From contig NZ_OCNH01000001.1 in the NCBI RefSeq assembly GCF_900230225.1, positions 1,736,001 through 1,800,000 on the forward strand: a DNA stretch of 64,000 bases, given 5' to 3'. The notes beneath the pieces were generated by a model. The model did no database searches. It was given only the letters and a program-made list of their open reading frames with translations, and had not been told where the DNA came from. Within the stretch, counting starts at the first letter, position 1. Every line of letters starts with the position of its first letter. The DNA is from Spirosoma fluviale. GTDB taxonomy: Bacteria > Bacteroidota > Bacteroidia > Cytophagales > Spirosomataceae. Below, in pieces: positions 34,298-42,451 of the stretch. The position numbers were made by a program, and so were the translations under genes.

Positions 34298-35806
34298 ATG
34301 AATACTTCACAAACGCCAGCCACCGGCTCACCAGCCACTTCGCTGCAAGACATTATCGCCCACGCCAAAGAATATGGCTTCGTGTTCCCATCTTCCGAAA
34401 TCTACGATGGCCTGCAAGCCGTGTACGACTACGGTCAGAATGGCGTTGAACTGAAAAATAACCTCAAAACGCTCTGGTGGAAGGCAATGACCCAACTCCA
34501 CGACAATGTTGTCGGGATTGACGCGTCGATTTTCATGCATCCGCAGACGTGGAAAGCGTCGGGGCACGTGGACTCGTTCAATGACCCCATGATCGATAAC
34601 CGCGACTCCAAGAAACGGTACCGCGCCGACCAACTCCTCGAACTGAAGGCCGAAGCCTATGCCAATGCCGGGGACGAAGCGAAAAGTACCGCGCTGTTGC
34701 AGGAAATGGGCCGCTTGCTGGGCGATAACGACCTGGAAGGCGTTCGTAACCTCATCATTGCCGAAGGCATAAAAGATCCCGTTTCGGGCACCGATAACTG
34801 GACCGAAGTGCGGCAGTTCAACCTGATGTTCTCCACGCAGGTAGGCTCACTGGCTGAAGACGCCAGCCTGATCTATCTCCGTCCGGAAACCGCCCAGGGT
34901 ATTTTTGTCAACTTCCTGAACGTACAGAAAACCGGCCGGATGAAGATTCCCTTTGGCATTGCCCAGATTGGAAAGGCGTTCCGGAATGAGATCGTAGCCC
35001 GGCAGTTCACCTTCCGGATGCGGGAGTTCGAACAGATGGAAATGCAGTTTTTTGTGCGTCCCGGTACCGAAATGCAGTGGTATGAAACCTGGCGCGATGC
35101 CCGGATGAAATTCCACCAGGCAGTTGGTCTACCCGCCGACAAGCTCAAATTTCACATTCACGAGAAGCTGGCTCACTATGCCAATGCTGCCGTGGATATC
35201 GAGTATAAATTTCCGTTTGGTTTCCGCGAAATGGAAGGGATTCACTCCCGAACCGATTTCGACCTGAAAGCCCACCAGGAACTGAGCCGGAAGAAGCAGC
35301 AGTATTTCGACAATGAGGTTGACCCTGCTACGGAGAAGCCGTACGGTAACTATATCCCGTACGTCGTTGAAACCTCAGTAGGGGCAGACCGTTTGTTTCT
35401 GGCTGTGTTCTGCAATGCTTTCACAAAAGAAACTGTTGGCGAAGGTGATCAGCAGAAAGAACGGACGTATTTGAAATTGCACCCGGCGCTGGCACCTATC
35501 AAAGCTGCTGTGTTTCCGCTTGTTCGGAAAGATGGTCTGCCCGAGAAAGCCGAAGAAATCGTAAAGAGTCTTCGGTCTGAATTCCGGGTGGTGTATGAGG
35601 AGCGGGATGCCATTGGCAAGCGCTACACCCGACAGGATTTGATCGGTACGCCGTTTTGTATCGCGGTGGATTACCAAACCATTGAAGACAACACCGTTAC
35701 GGTTCGCTTCCGCGATACTACCGAACAGATTCGTATTCCAATTAGCGAATTGAAAGCCATGATTGGTCAGGAAGTGTCGATGGAGCGGGTTTTGGAAAAG
35801 ATGTAA
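34298..35806 (+). CDS. glyS: Glycine--tRNA ligase (single-chain type)
   Basis: This 502-residue class II synthetase begins at the ATG at 34298. A longer in-frame TTG start (34238) would run through the palindrome and is unlikely. Early residues IIAHAKEYGFVFPSSEIY and YDYGQNGVELKNN are the glycyl-tRNA synthetase opening, LRPETAQGIFVNF and AQIGKAFRNEI form motif 2, and ETSVGADRLFLA is motif 3. It charges tRNA-Gly. The length matches the alpha2 (eukaryote-like) GlyRS used in Bacteroidota. Confidence 0.93.
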   Translation: MNTSQTPATGSPATSLQDIIAHAKEYGFVFPSSEIYDGLQAVYDYGQNGVELKNNLKTLWWKAMTQLHDNVVGIDASIFMHPQTWKASGHVDSFNDPMIDNRDSKKRYRADQLLELKAEAYANAGDEAKSTALLQEMGRLLGDNDLEGVRNLIIAEGIKDPVSGTDNWTEVRQFNLMFSTQVGSLAEDASLIYLRPETAQGIFVNFLNVQKTGRMKIPFGIAQIGKAFRNEIVARQFTFRMREFEQMEMQFFVRPGTEMQWYETWRDARMKFHQAVGLPADKLKFHIHEKLAHYANAAVDIEYKFPFGFREMEGIHSRTDFDLKAHQELSRKKQQYFDNEVDPATEKPYGNYIPYVVETSVGADRLFLAVFCNAFTKETVGEGDQQKERTYLKLHPALAPIKAAVFPLVRKDGLPEKAEEIVKSLRSEFRVVYEERDAIGKRYTRQDLIGTPFCIAVDYQTIEDNTVTVRFRDTTEQIRIPISELKAMIGQEVSMERVLEKM

Positions 35807-35820
35807 AATTCGTTTTTGGG

Positions 35821-35873
35821 TATAAAAAGAAGGCGTGCCACGGTTCAGAACCGTGGCACGCCTTCTTTTTATA
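35821..35873 (+). terminator. Intrinsic terminator of glyS
   Basis: A stem of about 25 bp (35821-35845 with 35849-35873) and a 3-base loop with core GGCGTGCCACGG ends in a T-run. It lies 14 bases after the glyS stop, and the A-run at the other side could make it work in both directions. Confidence 0.9.
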
Positions 35874-35879
35874 TATTGG

Positions 35880-36547
35880 TTACCGATTGGCGAGCAACAC
35901 AGTGCGAAGAGCTGCTACATTCGCTGTTGCATCAAAGATGGCTTTAACGGGAATCGTAAAACCCGCTAACTGCTGACTGGAAACCGTCTGCCCGACTCGT
36001 AATAGATCGACCAGCGCGTAAGCTTCGGTATCGGCATCCAGCGTGAATACTTCAACGGTCTGACGGGTAGGGTCAACGAGCCAATATTCGGCTACCTGAT
36101 GCGTAGCATAATCCTAAAATTTGATTTCCCAGTCGTTCTTCTGCGTACTTTTCGATAACACTTCCACTACCAGGTCCGGGGCTGGAAAATACAGTAGATC
36201 AGGCTTGATATCAGCCGCTTTTGCTGGTCCAAAATAGCATATATCCGGCTCGTAGCTGTTTCGGGTTAGTTCGACCAGTGCTTTTTTAACAAGTACCATG
36301 CCCAAATTGTGCTCATTGACAAAAGCATTTATTATGTTCCAAGGAACATGACTGCGGCATTGTGTTTGTGTAACGCCGGAGAGTGAACGACAATTTCACC
36401 GTTGATGAATTCGACTTTCATGTCGTCGTCCATCCACTTGTAGAACGCCTGTCGACGCTTTTTTTCGTCGTTCAACACCGCCTGAACCTGCTGAATAATT
36501 TGCGGGGCCTTAGGCGATTCCAGAAGTTGGGCGGCTAACTCAGTCAT
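35880..36547 (-). pseudogene. Broken Uma2-family (DUF820) endonuclease-like gene
   Basis: The reading starts MTELAAQLLESPKAPQI (ATG at 36547) and runs through FINGEIVVHSPALHKHNAA, then shifts frame near 36310-36345. The next frame continues NAFVNEHNLGMVLVKKAL, NSYEPDICYFGP and YFPAPDLVVEVLSKSTQKND, hits an in-frame TAG at 36114-36116 where relatives have Glu-Asp-Tyr, then continues DYATHQVAEYWLVDP to a TAA at 35880-35882. So there is one frameshift and one nonsense codon. Uma2 proteins have a PD-(D/E)xK-type fold and unclear biology. The gene is probably dead, or a sequencing error would need to account for both lesions. Confidence 0.85.
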
Positions 36548-36586
36548 GATCTTACCGGGTCTTTACTCAAATATACGAAAAAGTAG

Positions 36587-36658
36587 GCCGTCTTACGCTT
36601 CCCCCACCAGCATCAACGCGCCAACGGTTACGTTTGAGGTTTCGTCAATCAGGATCGC
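36587..36658 (-). repeat. 72-bp direct repeat, outer copy of the cysN 3' end
   Basis: This stretch equals 37405-37476 with a single mismatch (36650 C versus 37468 G). Read on the - strand it encodes the last 20 or so residues of CysN (ILIDETSNVTVGALMLVGEA) and its stop, but it is detached from the gene. It lies just after the VapC-like gene, so the VapBC pair is bracketed by two copies of the cysN terminus. Confidence 0.9.
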
Positions 36659-36672
36659 GAGTGCTGACCTGC

Positions 36673-37068
36673 TTAGGTAACAACCAACTGTATTTGTGGC
36701 GTATATAAACGAAATCGTTCGTCAGCAGAAATAATCACTAAATTTTCAGCCAGTGCAGATGCTAAAATCAAGCGATCGAAAGGGTCGCGATGTTCCGGGA
36801 AAAGTGGAATGGAATGGTAAGCGATAATATGTTCGTTTTTGACCGGTAATAGTTGAAACCCATCTTTGTAAAGTTGATCAATTAAATCAGCAGCAGAAAT
36901 TAGAAACTCAGGGAGTTTACCAATTTTTTGCTTAATACTGATTTCAAATAAGCTAATTTGGCTGATCCAAATGGGGTTTTCTTCTAGAGTTGCTCTAACG
37001 GATGGCTTTAGTCTAGCCGGGCTAATTATACTCCAGATGAGTACCTGTGTGTCAGCTAAAAAATCCAT
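36673..37068 (-). CDS. PIN-domain toxin (VapC type)
   Basis: This 131-residue PIN protein has FLADTQVLIWSI at the N terminus (first catalytic Asp, residue 6), SLFEISIKQKIGKL (acidic residue in helix 3), DPFDRLILASALAEN and IISADERF, supplying the remaining acidic residues of the RNase site. VapC toxins cleave tRNA or rRNA when released from the antitoxin. Its ATG overlaps the antitoxin stop by one base. It is AT-rich (21 of 60 G+C in line 36841) against 58% in cysN, a sign of transfer. Confidence 0.88.
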   Translation of the reverse strand: MDFLADTQVLIWSIISPARLKPSVRATLEENPIWISQISLFEISIKQKIGKLPEFLISAADLIDQLYKDGFQLLPVKNEHIIAYHSIPLFPEHRDPFDRLILASALAENLVIISADERFRLYTPQIQLVVT

Positions 37069-37292
37069 TACATATATTCAGTAAGATCATCAAGCGGTTC
37101 GTTAAAGTCTTCAGGAATTTGATACTTCCCCTCTAAGCTGCCTAACTTGACACCACTACGTTTTTTTATCGATTGATCAATTCCCTGCTCTTCCAGAAAC
37201 AAAATCACCACCTTCGATTTTTTGACGGCAGGGGGTGTTTCAGTTAAGGTAAATTGGCCGTTTTCGTAAATTCCATTAATTGCAGTGTACAT
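37068..37292 (-). CDS. Antitoxin partner of the PIN toxin
   Basis: I chose the ATG at 37292 (MYTAINGIYENGQFTLTETP) over the TTG at 37304. The 74-residue product has a beta-rich N terminus typical of small antitoxins of the DUF2281/AbrB-like sort and an acidic C-terminal tail (PEDFNEPLDDLTEYM) suited to wrapping the toxin active site. The stop overlaps the toxin start (TAATG), the usual order of antitoxin before toxin. The fold is not certain. Confidence 0.75.
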   Translation of the reverse strand: MYTAINGIYENGQFTLTETPPAVKKSKVVILFLEEQGIDQSIKKRSGVKLGSLEGKYQIPEDFNEPLDDLTEYM

Positions 37293-37339
37293 AAGGTTCG
37301 ACAAGTTAGTGCAAACTCCTTACCCAATTTAACGGTTTT

Positions 37340-37393
37340 AGCCGATCATCCGTTCTTAAATGACTTAATTCAGTTAAAAACAGATGATCGGCT
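37340..37393. terminator. Hairpin between cysN and the antitoxin gene
   Basis: An 11-bp stem AGCCGATCATC/GATGATCGGCT (37340-37350 with 37383-37393) has a 32-base AT-rich loop. It lies just inside the inner direct-repeat copy and could end cysN transcription or mark an element end. There is no T-run on the - strand. Confidence 0.45.
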
Positions 37394-37404
37394 AGCTTTT
37401 CAGA

Positions 37405-37476
37405 GCCGTCTTACGCTTCCCCCACCAGCATCAACGCGCCAACGGTTACGTTTGAGGTTTCGTCAATGAGGATCGC
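37405..37476 (-). repeat. 72-bp direct repeat, inner copy (true cysN 3' end)
   Basis: This is the copy attached to the full cysN gene, covering its last 22 codons, the stop and 6 bases beyond. Its partner is at 36587-36658, 818 bases away, with one mismatch. Confidence 0.9.
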
Positions 37477-38661
37477 ACCACCCGACGCACGATTAGTGCC
37501 GTATGGGTCAAAACTAATTGGCTGTGCAGTCCGGAGAATTACTTTGGCTAAGTCATTCAATCGGAGCTGCTGGACGCCCTCAATCTGTTCGTAGGTGTTC
37601 ACGTTTACCTGATACGTAATCTCCCGCACCGAGCAGCGCGTACGGAAGGTGCCTACCTGTAATACGTATTTGTTCCCTACTTTGAACTCCTTGCTGTCCA
37701 TCCAGCACAACATGGCCTCAACCGTTTGACTGCTCAGCGGCTGGCTGTCTGACCGAACAATGAGGTCGCCCCGGCTGATGTCGACATCCGTTGCCAGATG
37801 CATTACTACCGACATGGGCGTGGCGGCTTCCTCCAGCTCAGTTTCGGCGATTTCAATGGCGTCGATGGTCGACGTTTCGCCAGATGGGAACACCGTTATA
37901 GCGTCGCCTTTGCGGAACTGCCCACTCGTAATTTTACCCGCGTACCCCCGGTAATCGTGAAGCTCCGGCGTTTGCGGACGAATGACGTACTGAACCGGAA
38001 AACGAGCCTGGGTAAGGTTCAGGTCATCGGCAATTTCTACCGTTTCCAAGTGTTCCAGCAACGTTTGACCCTCGTACCACGGCATGGATTCCGACCGGTC
38101 GACGACGTTATCGCCGTTGAGCGCACTCATCGGAATATACGTTACGTGCTTGACATTCAGTTTCTGAGCCAGCTCGGCATAGTGAATGCATATGTCAGAA
38201 AATACATCCTGCGAGTAATCAACCAAATCCATTTTGTTGATCGCAACAACTATGTGCGGAATGCCGAGCAGGGACGCAATGAGCGAATGCCGCCGGGTTT
38301 GTTCAGCTACACCATGCCGGGCATCGACCAATACAATAGCAAGTTGGCAGTTGGACGCACCCGTCACCATGTTTCGGGTGTACTGGATATGGCCCGGTGC
38401 ATCAACGATGATAAACTTCCGAACCGGAGTCTGGAAATAGCGGTAAGCTACATCAATTGTGATACCCTGTTCCCGTTCGGAACGCAGGCCATCGGTCAAC
38501 AGGGCCAGATCGATCTCCCCATCATCACGGCTTTTGCTTGCTCGCTCGATGGCTTCCAACTGATCGGCCAGGATAGATTTGGAATCGTAAAGTAGTCGCC
38601 CGATGAGCGTACTTTTGCCGTCGTCAACCGAACCGGCGGTTATAAATCGTAAAAGATCCAT
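37411..38661 (-). CDS. cysN: Sulfate adenylyltransferase subunit 1 (GTPase)
   Basis: This 416-residue EF-Tu-like GTPase has the P-loop GSVDDGKST (residues 10-18), the G2 region EREQGITIDVAYRYF, the G3 motif DAPGH and the G4 motif NKMD. With CysD it makes adenosine 5'-phosphosulfate (APS) from sulfate and ATP, using GTP hydrolysis to drive the reaction. It lacks a fused APS kinase domain. It is normally next to cysD, but here a two-gene cassette separates them, with its start only 5 bases from that cassette. The 3' end is duplicated downstream. Confidence 0.95.
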   Translation of the reverse strand: MDLLRFITAGSVDDGKSTLIGRLLYDSKSILADQLEAIERASKSRDDGEIDLALLTDGLRSEREQGITIDVAYRYFQTPVRKFIIVDAPGHIQYTRNMVTGASNCQLAIVLVDARHGVAEQTRRHSLIASLLGIPHIVVAINKMDLVDYSQDVFSDICIHYAELAQKLNVKHVTYIPMSALNGDNVVDRSESMPWYEGQTLLEHLETVEIADDLNLTQARFPVQYVIRPQTPELHDYRGYAGKITSGQFRKGDAITVFPSGETSTIDAIEIAETELEEAATPMSVVMHLATDVDISRGDLIVRSDSQPLSSQTVEAMLCWMDSKEFKVGNKYVLQVGTFRTRCSVREITYQVNVNTYEQIEGVQQLRLNDLAKVILRTAQPISFDPYGTNRASGGAILIDETSNVTVGALMLVGEA

Positions 38662-38666
38662 TGATT

Positions 38667-39179
38667 TTATTCTAACTCGATTAATTCTCCACCGATAGCA
38701 ACTAATTGTTTTACACGTGTGTCAATTTTTTTAATCATTGCAGGAACAATGTTAAAAGAATCGGAATCGCTCAATTTGTGCTCCAGGTGTTCTACTGCTG
38801 ACGTACGTCGTTTACGATTTTCCAGACGTTTTTTTTGAGGCCGTATAGCTTCTTCGTATGAGACGGAAGTGCCAATTAGCTTGCTATCAGCATACAATTT
38901 ACGTCGATCAAAATCTATAGGCTGCCCACTTGTGATGCCAGGTATATAAACTTTGCTACCACTAAAAGCCAAAGTGCCATCTTTTACAAACGCAGTCTTA
39001 AAAGTTCTTGGGCTAGCCAATTTTTTCAATTCCTTACTAGGGCTGTTTTGCCATTCTTTGACTTCTTCAGTAAAATCATTGATTCTTGTCTCACCATTTG
39101 ACCAAAGACCAATGATTCTATAGGGCTCTATCAGTAGAAGCTTCGTTAGCCGAGCTACTTTTGATTGTATTTTTCCCAT
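38667..39179 (-). CDS. DUF2442-like protein paired with DUF4160
   Basis: This 170-residue protein has an N-terminal part TKLLLIEPYRIIGLWSNGETRINDF that fits the small DUF2442 fold (beta strands with a DG/NGE turn), followed by DRRKLYADSKLIGTSVSYEE. A lysine/arginine-rich tail region (RPQKKRLENRKRR) comes next. DUF2442 and DUF4160 genes often lie together and are suspected toxin-antitoxin pairs, with no proven activity. It overlaps the DUF4160 gene by 25 bases. It is AT-rich (22 of 60 G+C in line 38941) and sits between cysD and cysN. Confidence 0.55.
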   Translation of the reverse strand: MGKIQSKVARLTKLLLIEPYRIIGLWSNGETRINDFTEEVKEWQNSPSKELKKLASPRTFKTAFVKDGTLAFSGSKVYIPGITSGQPIDFDRRKLYADSKLIGTSVSYEEAIRPQKKRLENRKRRTSAVEHLEHKLSDSDSFNIVPAMIKKIDTRVKQLVAIGGELIELE

Positions 39180-39385
39180 ATATCTAATAGTTTGGTTCGG
39201 TTATTCTGAACGTACTCAACAGCTATACGCAACTGCTTACGGGGAAGACTTCCTTCATAAATTGACCCGTCTTCTATTACAATCAACACTTCATGTTCGG
39301 CAGAGGTTGCGTGAATATGTGGTGGAACATGATCGCGAAAGAATATTTCAATTTTAATCCCGTCGAGCAGCGCTACAGTTGGCAT
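39155..39385 (-). CDS. DUF4160 protein
   Basis: This 76-residue protein (ATG at 39385; a GTG at 39397 is possible) begins PTVALLDGIKIEIFFRDHVPPHIHA, the DUF4160 signature with the DHxPPHxH motif, and continues RKQLRIAVEYVQNNRTKLLDIW. The paired histidines could bind metal. The family is widespread with DUF2442 partners and is suspected to be part of toxin-antitoxin or mobile cassettes. It begins 14 bases after the cysD stop, so it is probably read with the sulfate operon. Confidence 0.8.
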   Translation of the reverse strand: MPTVALLDGIKIEIFFRDHVPPHIHATSAEHEVLIVIEDGSIYEGSLPRKQLRIAVEYVQNNRTKLLDIWEKYNQK

Positions 39386-39399
39386 TTGCTTTATCACAC

Positions 39400-40302
39400 T
39401 TAAAAATACCCGCCTTTCTTGCGGTCTTCCATGGCGGCTTCGGAGAGCTGGTCGTCCATGCGGGTTTCGCCCCGTTCGGAGATGCGCGTGGCCTGAATTT
39501 CGTCGATGACCGCGTCGAGGGTTTCGGCAGTGGATTCAGAGGCAGCTGTGCAGGAAATATCGCCAACGGTGCGGAAACGCACCCGGCGGGTTACCCGCTG
39601 GTCGTCGGCTTCGGGTTTGATAACGCCCCCGGCGGTAGCCATCAGTTTACCATCGCGAATGAGCAACTCGCGGTCATGCGCGAAGTAGATGCTGGGAAGC
39701 TGGATTTTCTCGCGACGGATATAATTCCAGACGTCCAGTTCGGTCCAGTTCGAAATGGGAAACACCCGAACGTTTTCGCCTTTGTGAATCCGGCCGTTGT
39801 AGAGGTTCCACAGTTCGGGCCGCTGGCGTTTTGGGTCCCACGAGCCAAACTCATCGCGTACGGAAAAGACGCGTTCCTTAGCCCGCGCTTTCTCTTCATC
39901 CCGACGGGCACCACCAATGCAGGCGTCGAACTCGAACTCCTCGATGGTGTCCAGCAGCGTGAACGTTTGCAGACCGTTGCGGGTAGCGTTGCGCCCGGTT
40001 GGTTCCTTTAATTTTTTCTCCCGGATGGTGTCTTCGACATACCGGACGATGAGTTTTTCGCCGATACGCTCTGCCATGGCATCGCGGTAGTCGAGGGCTT
40101 CCTGGAAATTGTGGCCCGTATCGATGTGCACGAGTGGGAACGGAAACTTACCCGGCCGAAATGCTTTGAGGGCCAGATGAACCAGGGTAATGGAGTCCTT
40201 GCCACCCGAAAAAAGCAGCGCAGGGCGCTCAAACTGACCGGCTACCTCCCGCATGATGTGGATGGCTTCGGATTCGAGCTGGTCTAAATAATCTAACTTC
40301 AT
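39400..40302 (-). CDS. cysD: Sulfate adenylyltransferase subunit 2
   Basis: This 300-residue PAPS-reductase-like ATP pyrophosphatase has LFSGGKDSITLVHLALKAF (PP-loop near residues 30-48), LVHIDTGHNFQEALDYRD, ACIGGARRDEEKARAKERVFS and NWTELDVWNYIRREKI. It adenylates sulfate to APS with CysN. The C-terminal block (TAASESTAETLDAVIDEIQ, then RISERGETRMDD) is that of CysD. It lies after cysH in the same direction. Confidence 0.95.
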   Translation of the reverse strand: MKLDYLDQLESEAIHIMREVAGQFERPALLFSGGKDSITLVHLALKAFRPGKFPFPLVHIDTGHNFQEALDYRDAMAERIGEKLIVRYVEDTIREKKLKEPTGRNATRNGLQTFTLLDTIEEFEFDACIGGARRDEEKARAKERVFSVRDEFGSWDPKRQRPELWNLYNGRIHKGENVRVFPISNWTELDVWNYIRREKIQLPSIYFAHDRELLIRDGKLMATAGGVIKPEADDQRVTRRVRFRTVGDISCTAASESTAETLDAVIDEIQATRISERGETRMDDQLSEAAMEDRKKGGYF

Positions 40303-40306
40303 TGTC

Positions 40307-40345
40307 TAATGAGTGAATTAGTGAATGAGCGACTGAGTGAATAGG
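40307..40345. repeat. Short GAGTGAAT-like repeats upstream of cysD
   Basis: Between the cysD and cysH genes the unit GAGTGAAT or close variants appears three to four times (near 40311, 40320 and 40335), with CATTCATTCATTT on the far side at about 40375-40387 as partial inverted copies. It could be a weak hairpin or an intergenic repeat. No function is assigned. Confidence 0.35.
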
Positions 40346-40401
40346 AATCGGCACCCGAAACAATACCAACTCAGGCATTCATTCATTTAACGGGCAACAA
40401 C

Positions 40402-41133
40402 TTACGGTTTAAACACCTCTTCGTGAACGTGTAATCCGCACTCTTTTTTGGAATTATCCTCCCACCACCAGCGCCCTGCCCGGAAATCTTCGCCGGGTTG
40501 GATAGCCCGCGTGCAGGGCTGGCAGCCGATGCTGACAAAACCCCGGTCGTGCAGGGGATTGTAGGGTACATTGTTATCGTTTACGTATTGCTTTACTTCG
40601 TCAAAGGTCCAGTCCATCAGGGGGTGGAACTTGAAGAGGTTGTGCGATGCATCCCATTCGAGCTGGGGCATGCTCTGGCGGTTGGCCGACTGCTCAGCGC
40701 GAATGCCCGTGACCCATATTTTCTGGCCTTTCAGCGCCCGGTTGAGGGGTTCCACTTTCCGGATGCCGCAGCATTCTTTCCGATTCTCTACCGAATCGTA
40801 GAAACTGTAAGGCCCTTTGGTCGTCATCAGCGCTTCTTCGGCAACCCGCTCGGGGAAGAACGCTTCGATTTTGGTAGCGTAGCGATCATTTGTTTTTTTC
40901 CAGACCGAATAGGTTTCCGAAAACATCCGGCCCGTATCGAGCGTGAAAATCCGGATGGGGATATCGTTCGCCAAAATCAGGTCGGTAATTACCTGATCTT
41001 CGTAGCCGAGGCTGGTCGAGAAAACGACTTCGCCGGGGAATAACTCAGCCAGTTTCCGCAGCGCGTCAACGTTGCTCAGACCGTGGAGTTGTCCGGTCAG
41101 GCTTTCAAGTGTGTGAGTCGGTTCAGCAATCAT
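40402..41133 (-). CDS. cysH: Adenylylsulfate/PAPS reductase (assimilatory)
   Basis: I chose the ATG at 41133 (MIAEPTHTLESL), since the longer form starts at TTG. The 243-residue enzyme has FSTSLGYEDQVITDLIL, TLDTGRMFSETY, RKECCGIRKVEPL and FVSIGCQPCTRAIQPGEDFR, ending with ECGLHVHEE. The CC and CxxC pairs are the iron-sulfur ligands of the APS-type assimilatory reductases, and the final Cys is the catalytic one. It reduces activated sulfate to sulfite with thioredoxin. No APS kinase is seen nearby, which agrees with APS as the direct substrate. Confidence 0.9.
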   Translation of the reverse strand: MIAEPTHTLESLTGQLHGLSNVDALRKLAELFPGEVVFSTSLGYEDQVITDLILANDIPIRIFTLDTGRMFSETYSVWKKTNDRYATKIEAFFPERVAEEALMTTKGPYSFYDSVENRKECCGIRKVEPLNRALKGQKIWVTGIRAEQSANRQSMPQLEWDASHNLFKFHPLMDWTFDEVKQYVNDNNVPYNPLHDRGFVSIGCQPCTRAIQPGEDFRAGRWWWEDNSKKECGLHVHEEVFKP

Positions 41134-41169
41134 ACAAATAGGCAGGCTTGTGCCCGCATTTATAGTCAA

Positions 41170-42294
41170 TTAACGGACCAATGCCCGTTGTGGCAGGTTT
41201 ACCGCCTTGCCCGTTTTGGCCGATTGTCGGGCAGCATCCAATATTTCCATGACGATCATATTGTTCTCTAAAGACGTTAATTCGTCGGCTTTAGTTTCGC
41301 CATGAATCAGTCGGGCGAAGTACGCAAATGGGTCAGTAGCAGGGGCATCGGCGGCTGTTGCCTCGGCCGGATGTTCGGTTTTGTCGCCCTTGAGCCGGAT
41401 TCGCATCCGGGTACCATCTACTGTAAACACATAACCCGTTTGTCCGTACACTTCCATGTCTTTACGGCCGAAAGGCCAGTTCCATGACCCCTGAATGATG
41501 GTCTGCGTTTTGGGATAAGTCAAAACAATTGTCCCTTCATCATCTACCTTCGGGTAAATATCCGGCTTGATCTGCTGGGTCACCGCCATAACGGATAACG
41601 GACGCTGGTTGTGCATAAGCCAGGTGGAGAGATTAGCCCCGTAACAGCCAAAGTCAAACAAGGCACCAGCACCGTTGGCAACCGGGTCTGTAAGCCAGTT
41701 CAGGAACTCTTTACTCACCCCAATTTCTTTGGGCCCCTCGTGACCATCGTGAACGACAATCTTGCGCAAATCGCCGATCGATTTGTCGGTATTGGCGATA
41801 GCATAGGCTTTGTGGTTGCTGCCGTACCAGGTTGTTTCGTAGTTCGTCAGGAGCTGGATGGTATGTTTTTTGGCCAGTACTTCCATCTGTTTGGCATCGG
41901 CAAAGGTGGTTGCCAGTGGCTTTTCAACCATTACATGAATGCCACGGGGAGCACAAACGGCAACCGTTTTTTTATGATCGACAATCGGGCCGAAATCCGT
42001 TACGGCTTCCGGTTTCGTTTTGTCGAGCATTTCGGCCAGCGTAGGATAAACCAGACTCATACTGAACCCATGCCGTTTCGCCAGTTTTTCGGCCAGTTCC
42101 CGGTTCGGTTCGGCAATTCCTACGATGTCAATGTCAGTCTGAGCTGTTTTGCCAAAGGCTTTGTTCAGAATTCCATGCACGTGGTCATGGGCCATACCCG
42201 CAATTCCCACACGAAGCGGTTTTTTAGGTGATTGGGCGTTCACTAGCTGGGCAGCAATAAGTAATACGGTGAGGGAAAACGCAATAAATTTCAT
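41170..42294 (-). CDS. Gfo/Idh/MocA-family oxidoreductase, exported
   Basis: This 374-residue protein has a clear signal peptide (AFSLTVLLIAAQLVNAQS), then LRVGIAGMAHDHVHGIL (dinucleotide site), VEKPLATTFADAKQM (the EKP lysine) and LFDFGCYGANLSTWLM in the C-terminal domain. Family members oxidise or epimerise sugars with bound NAD(P). An exported form must carry its cofactor tightly bound. It sits between cysH and the trans-sulfuration gene but nothing links it to sulfur. Confidence 0.85.
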   Translation of the reverse strand: MKFIAFSLTVLLIAAQLVNAQSPKKPLRVGIAGMAHDHVHGILNKAFGKTAQTDIDIVGIAEPNRELAEKLAKRHGFSMSLVYPTLAEMLDKTKPEAVTDFGPIVDHKKTVAVCAPRGIHVMVEKPLATTFADAKQMEVLAKKHTIQLLTNYETTWYGSNHKAYAIANTDKSIGDLRKIVVHDGHEGPKEIGVSKEFLNWLTDPVANGAGALFDFGCYGANLSTWLMHNQRPLSVMAVTQQIKPDIYPKVDDEGTIVLTYPKTQTIIQGSWNWPFGRKDMEVYGQTGYVFTVDGTRMRIRLKGDKTEHPAEATAADAPATDPFAYFARLIHGETKADELTSLENNMIVMEILDAARQSAKTGKAVNLPQRALVR

Positions 42295-42353
42295 ACTGGC
42301 ATTTCTGATTTACCGGATTCTATCCGAATGACTTGATTAGGATGCTTCTTCGG

Positions 42354-42395
42354 GTTTTGTAACGTGGAATGGTATTCCGCTCCACGTTACAAAAC
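42354..42395. terminator. Hairpin between metZ-like and oxidoreductase genes
   Basis: A 15-bp perfect stem GTTTTGTAACGTGGA/TCCACGTTACAAAAC (42354-42368 with 42381-42395) has a 12-base loop, and runs of T/A at the base can act on both strands. It sits between the trans-sulfuration gene and the exported oxidoreductase. Confidence 0.75.
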
Positions 42396-42451
42396 TAAAC
42401 CTAAGCCGCTTCTACTCTCATCAATCAGGTTGTTATGCCAATACAGAATCA

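Noticed and set aside
35880..36547. Two small intact - strand genes instead of a broken Uma2 gene
   Set aside because: The pieces join into one Uma2-like protein in order, with a frameshift and one TAG at positions where relatives continue, so separate genes are unlikely.
37798..38595. 265-codon + strand ORF
   Set aside because: It is antisense to cysN, whose GTPase motifs are all present; the frame is open because of codon bias in GC-rich DNA.
41611..42231. 206-codon + strand ORF
   Set aside because: It is antisense to the Gfo/Idh/MocA-type gene, which has a signal peptide and conserved blocks.
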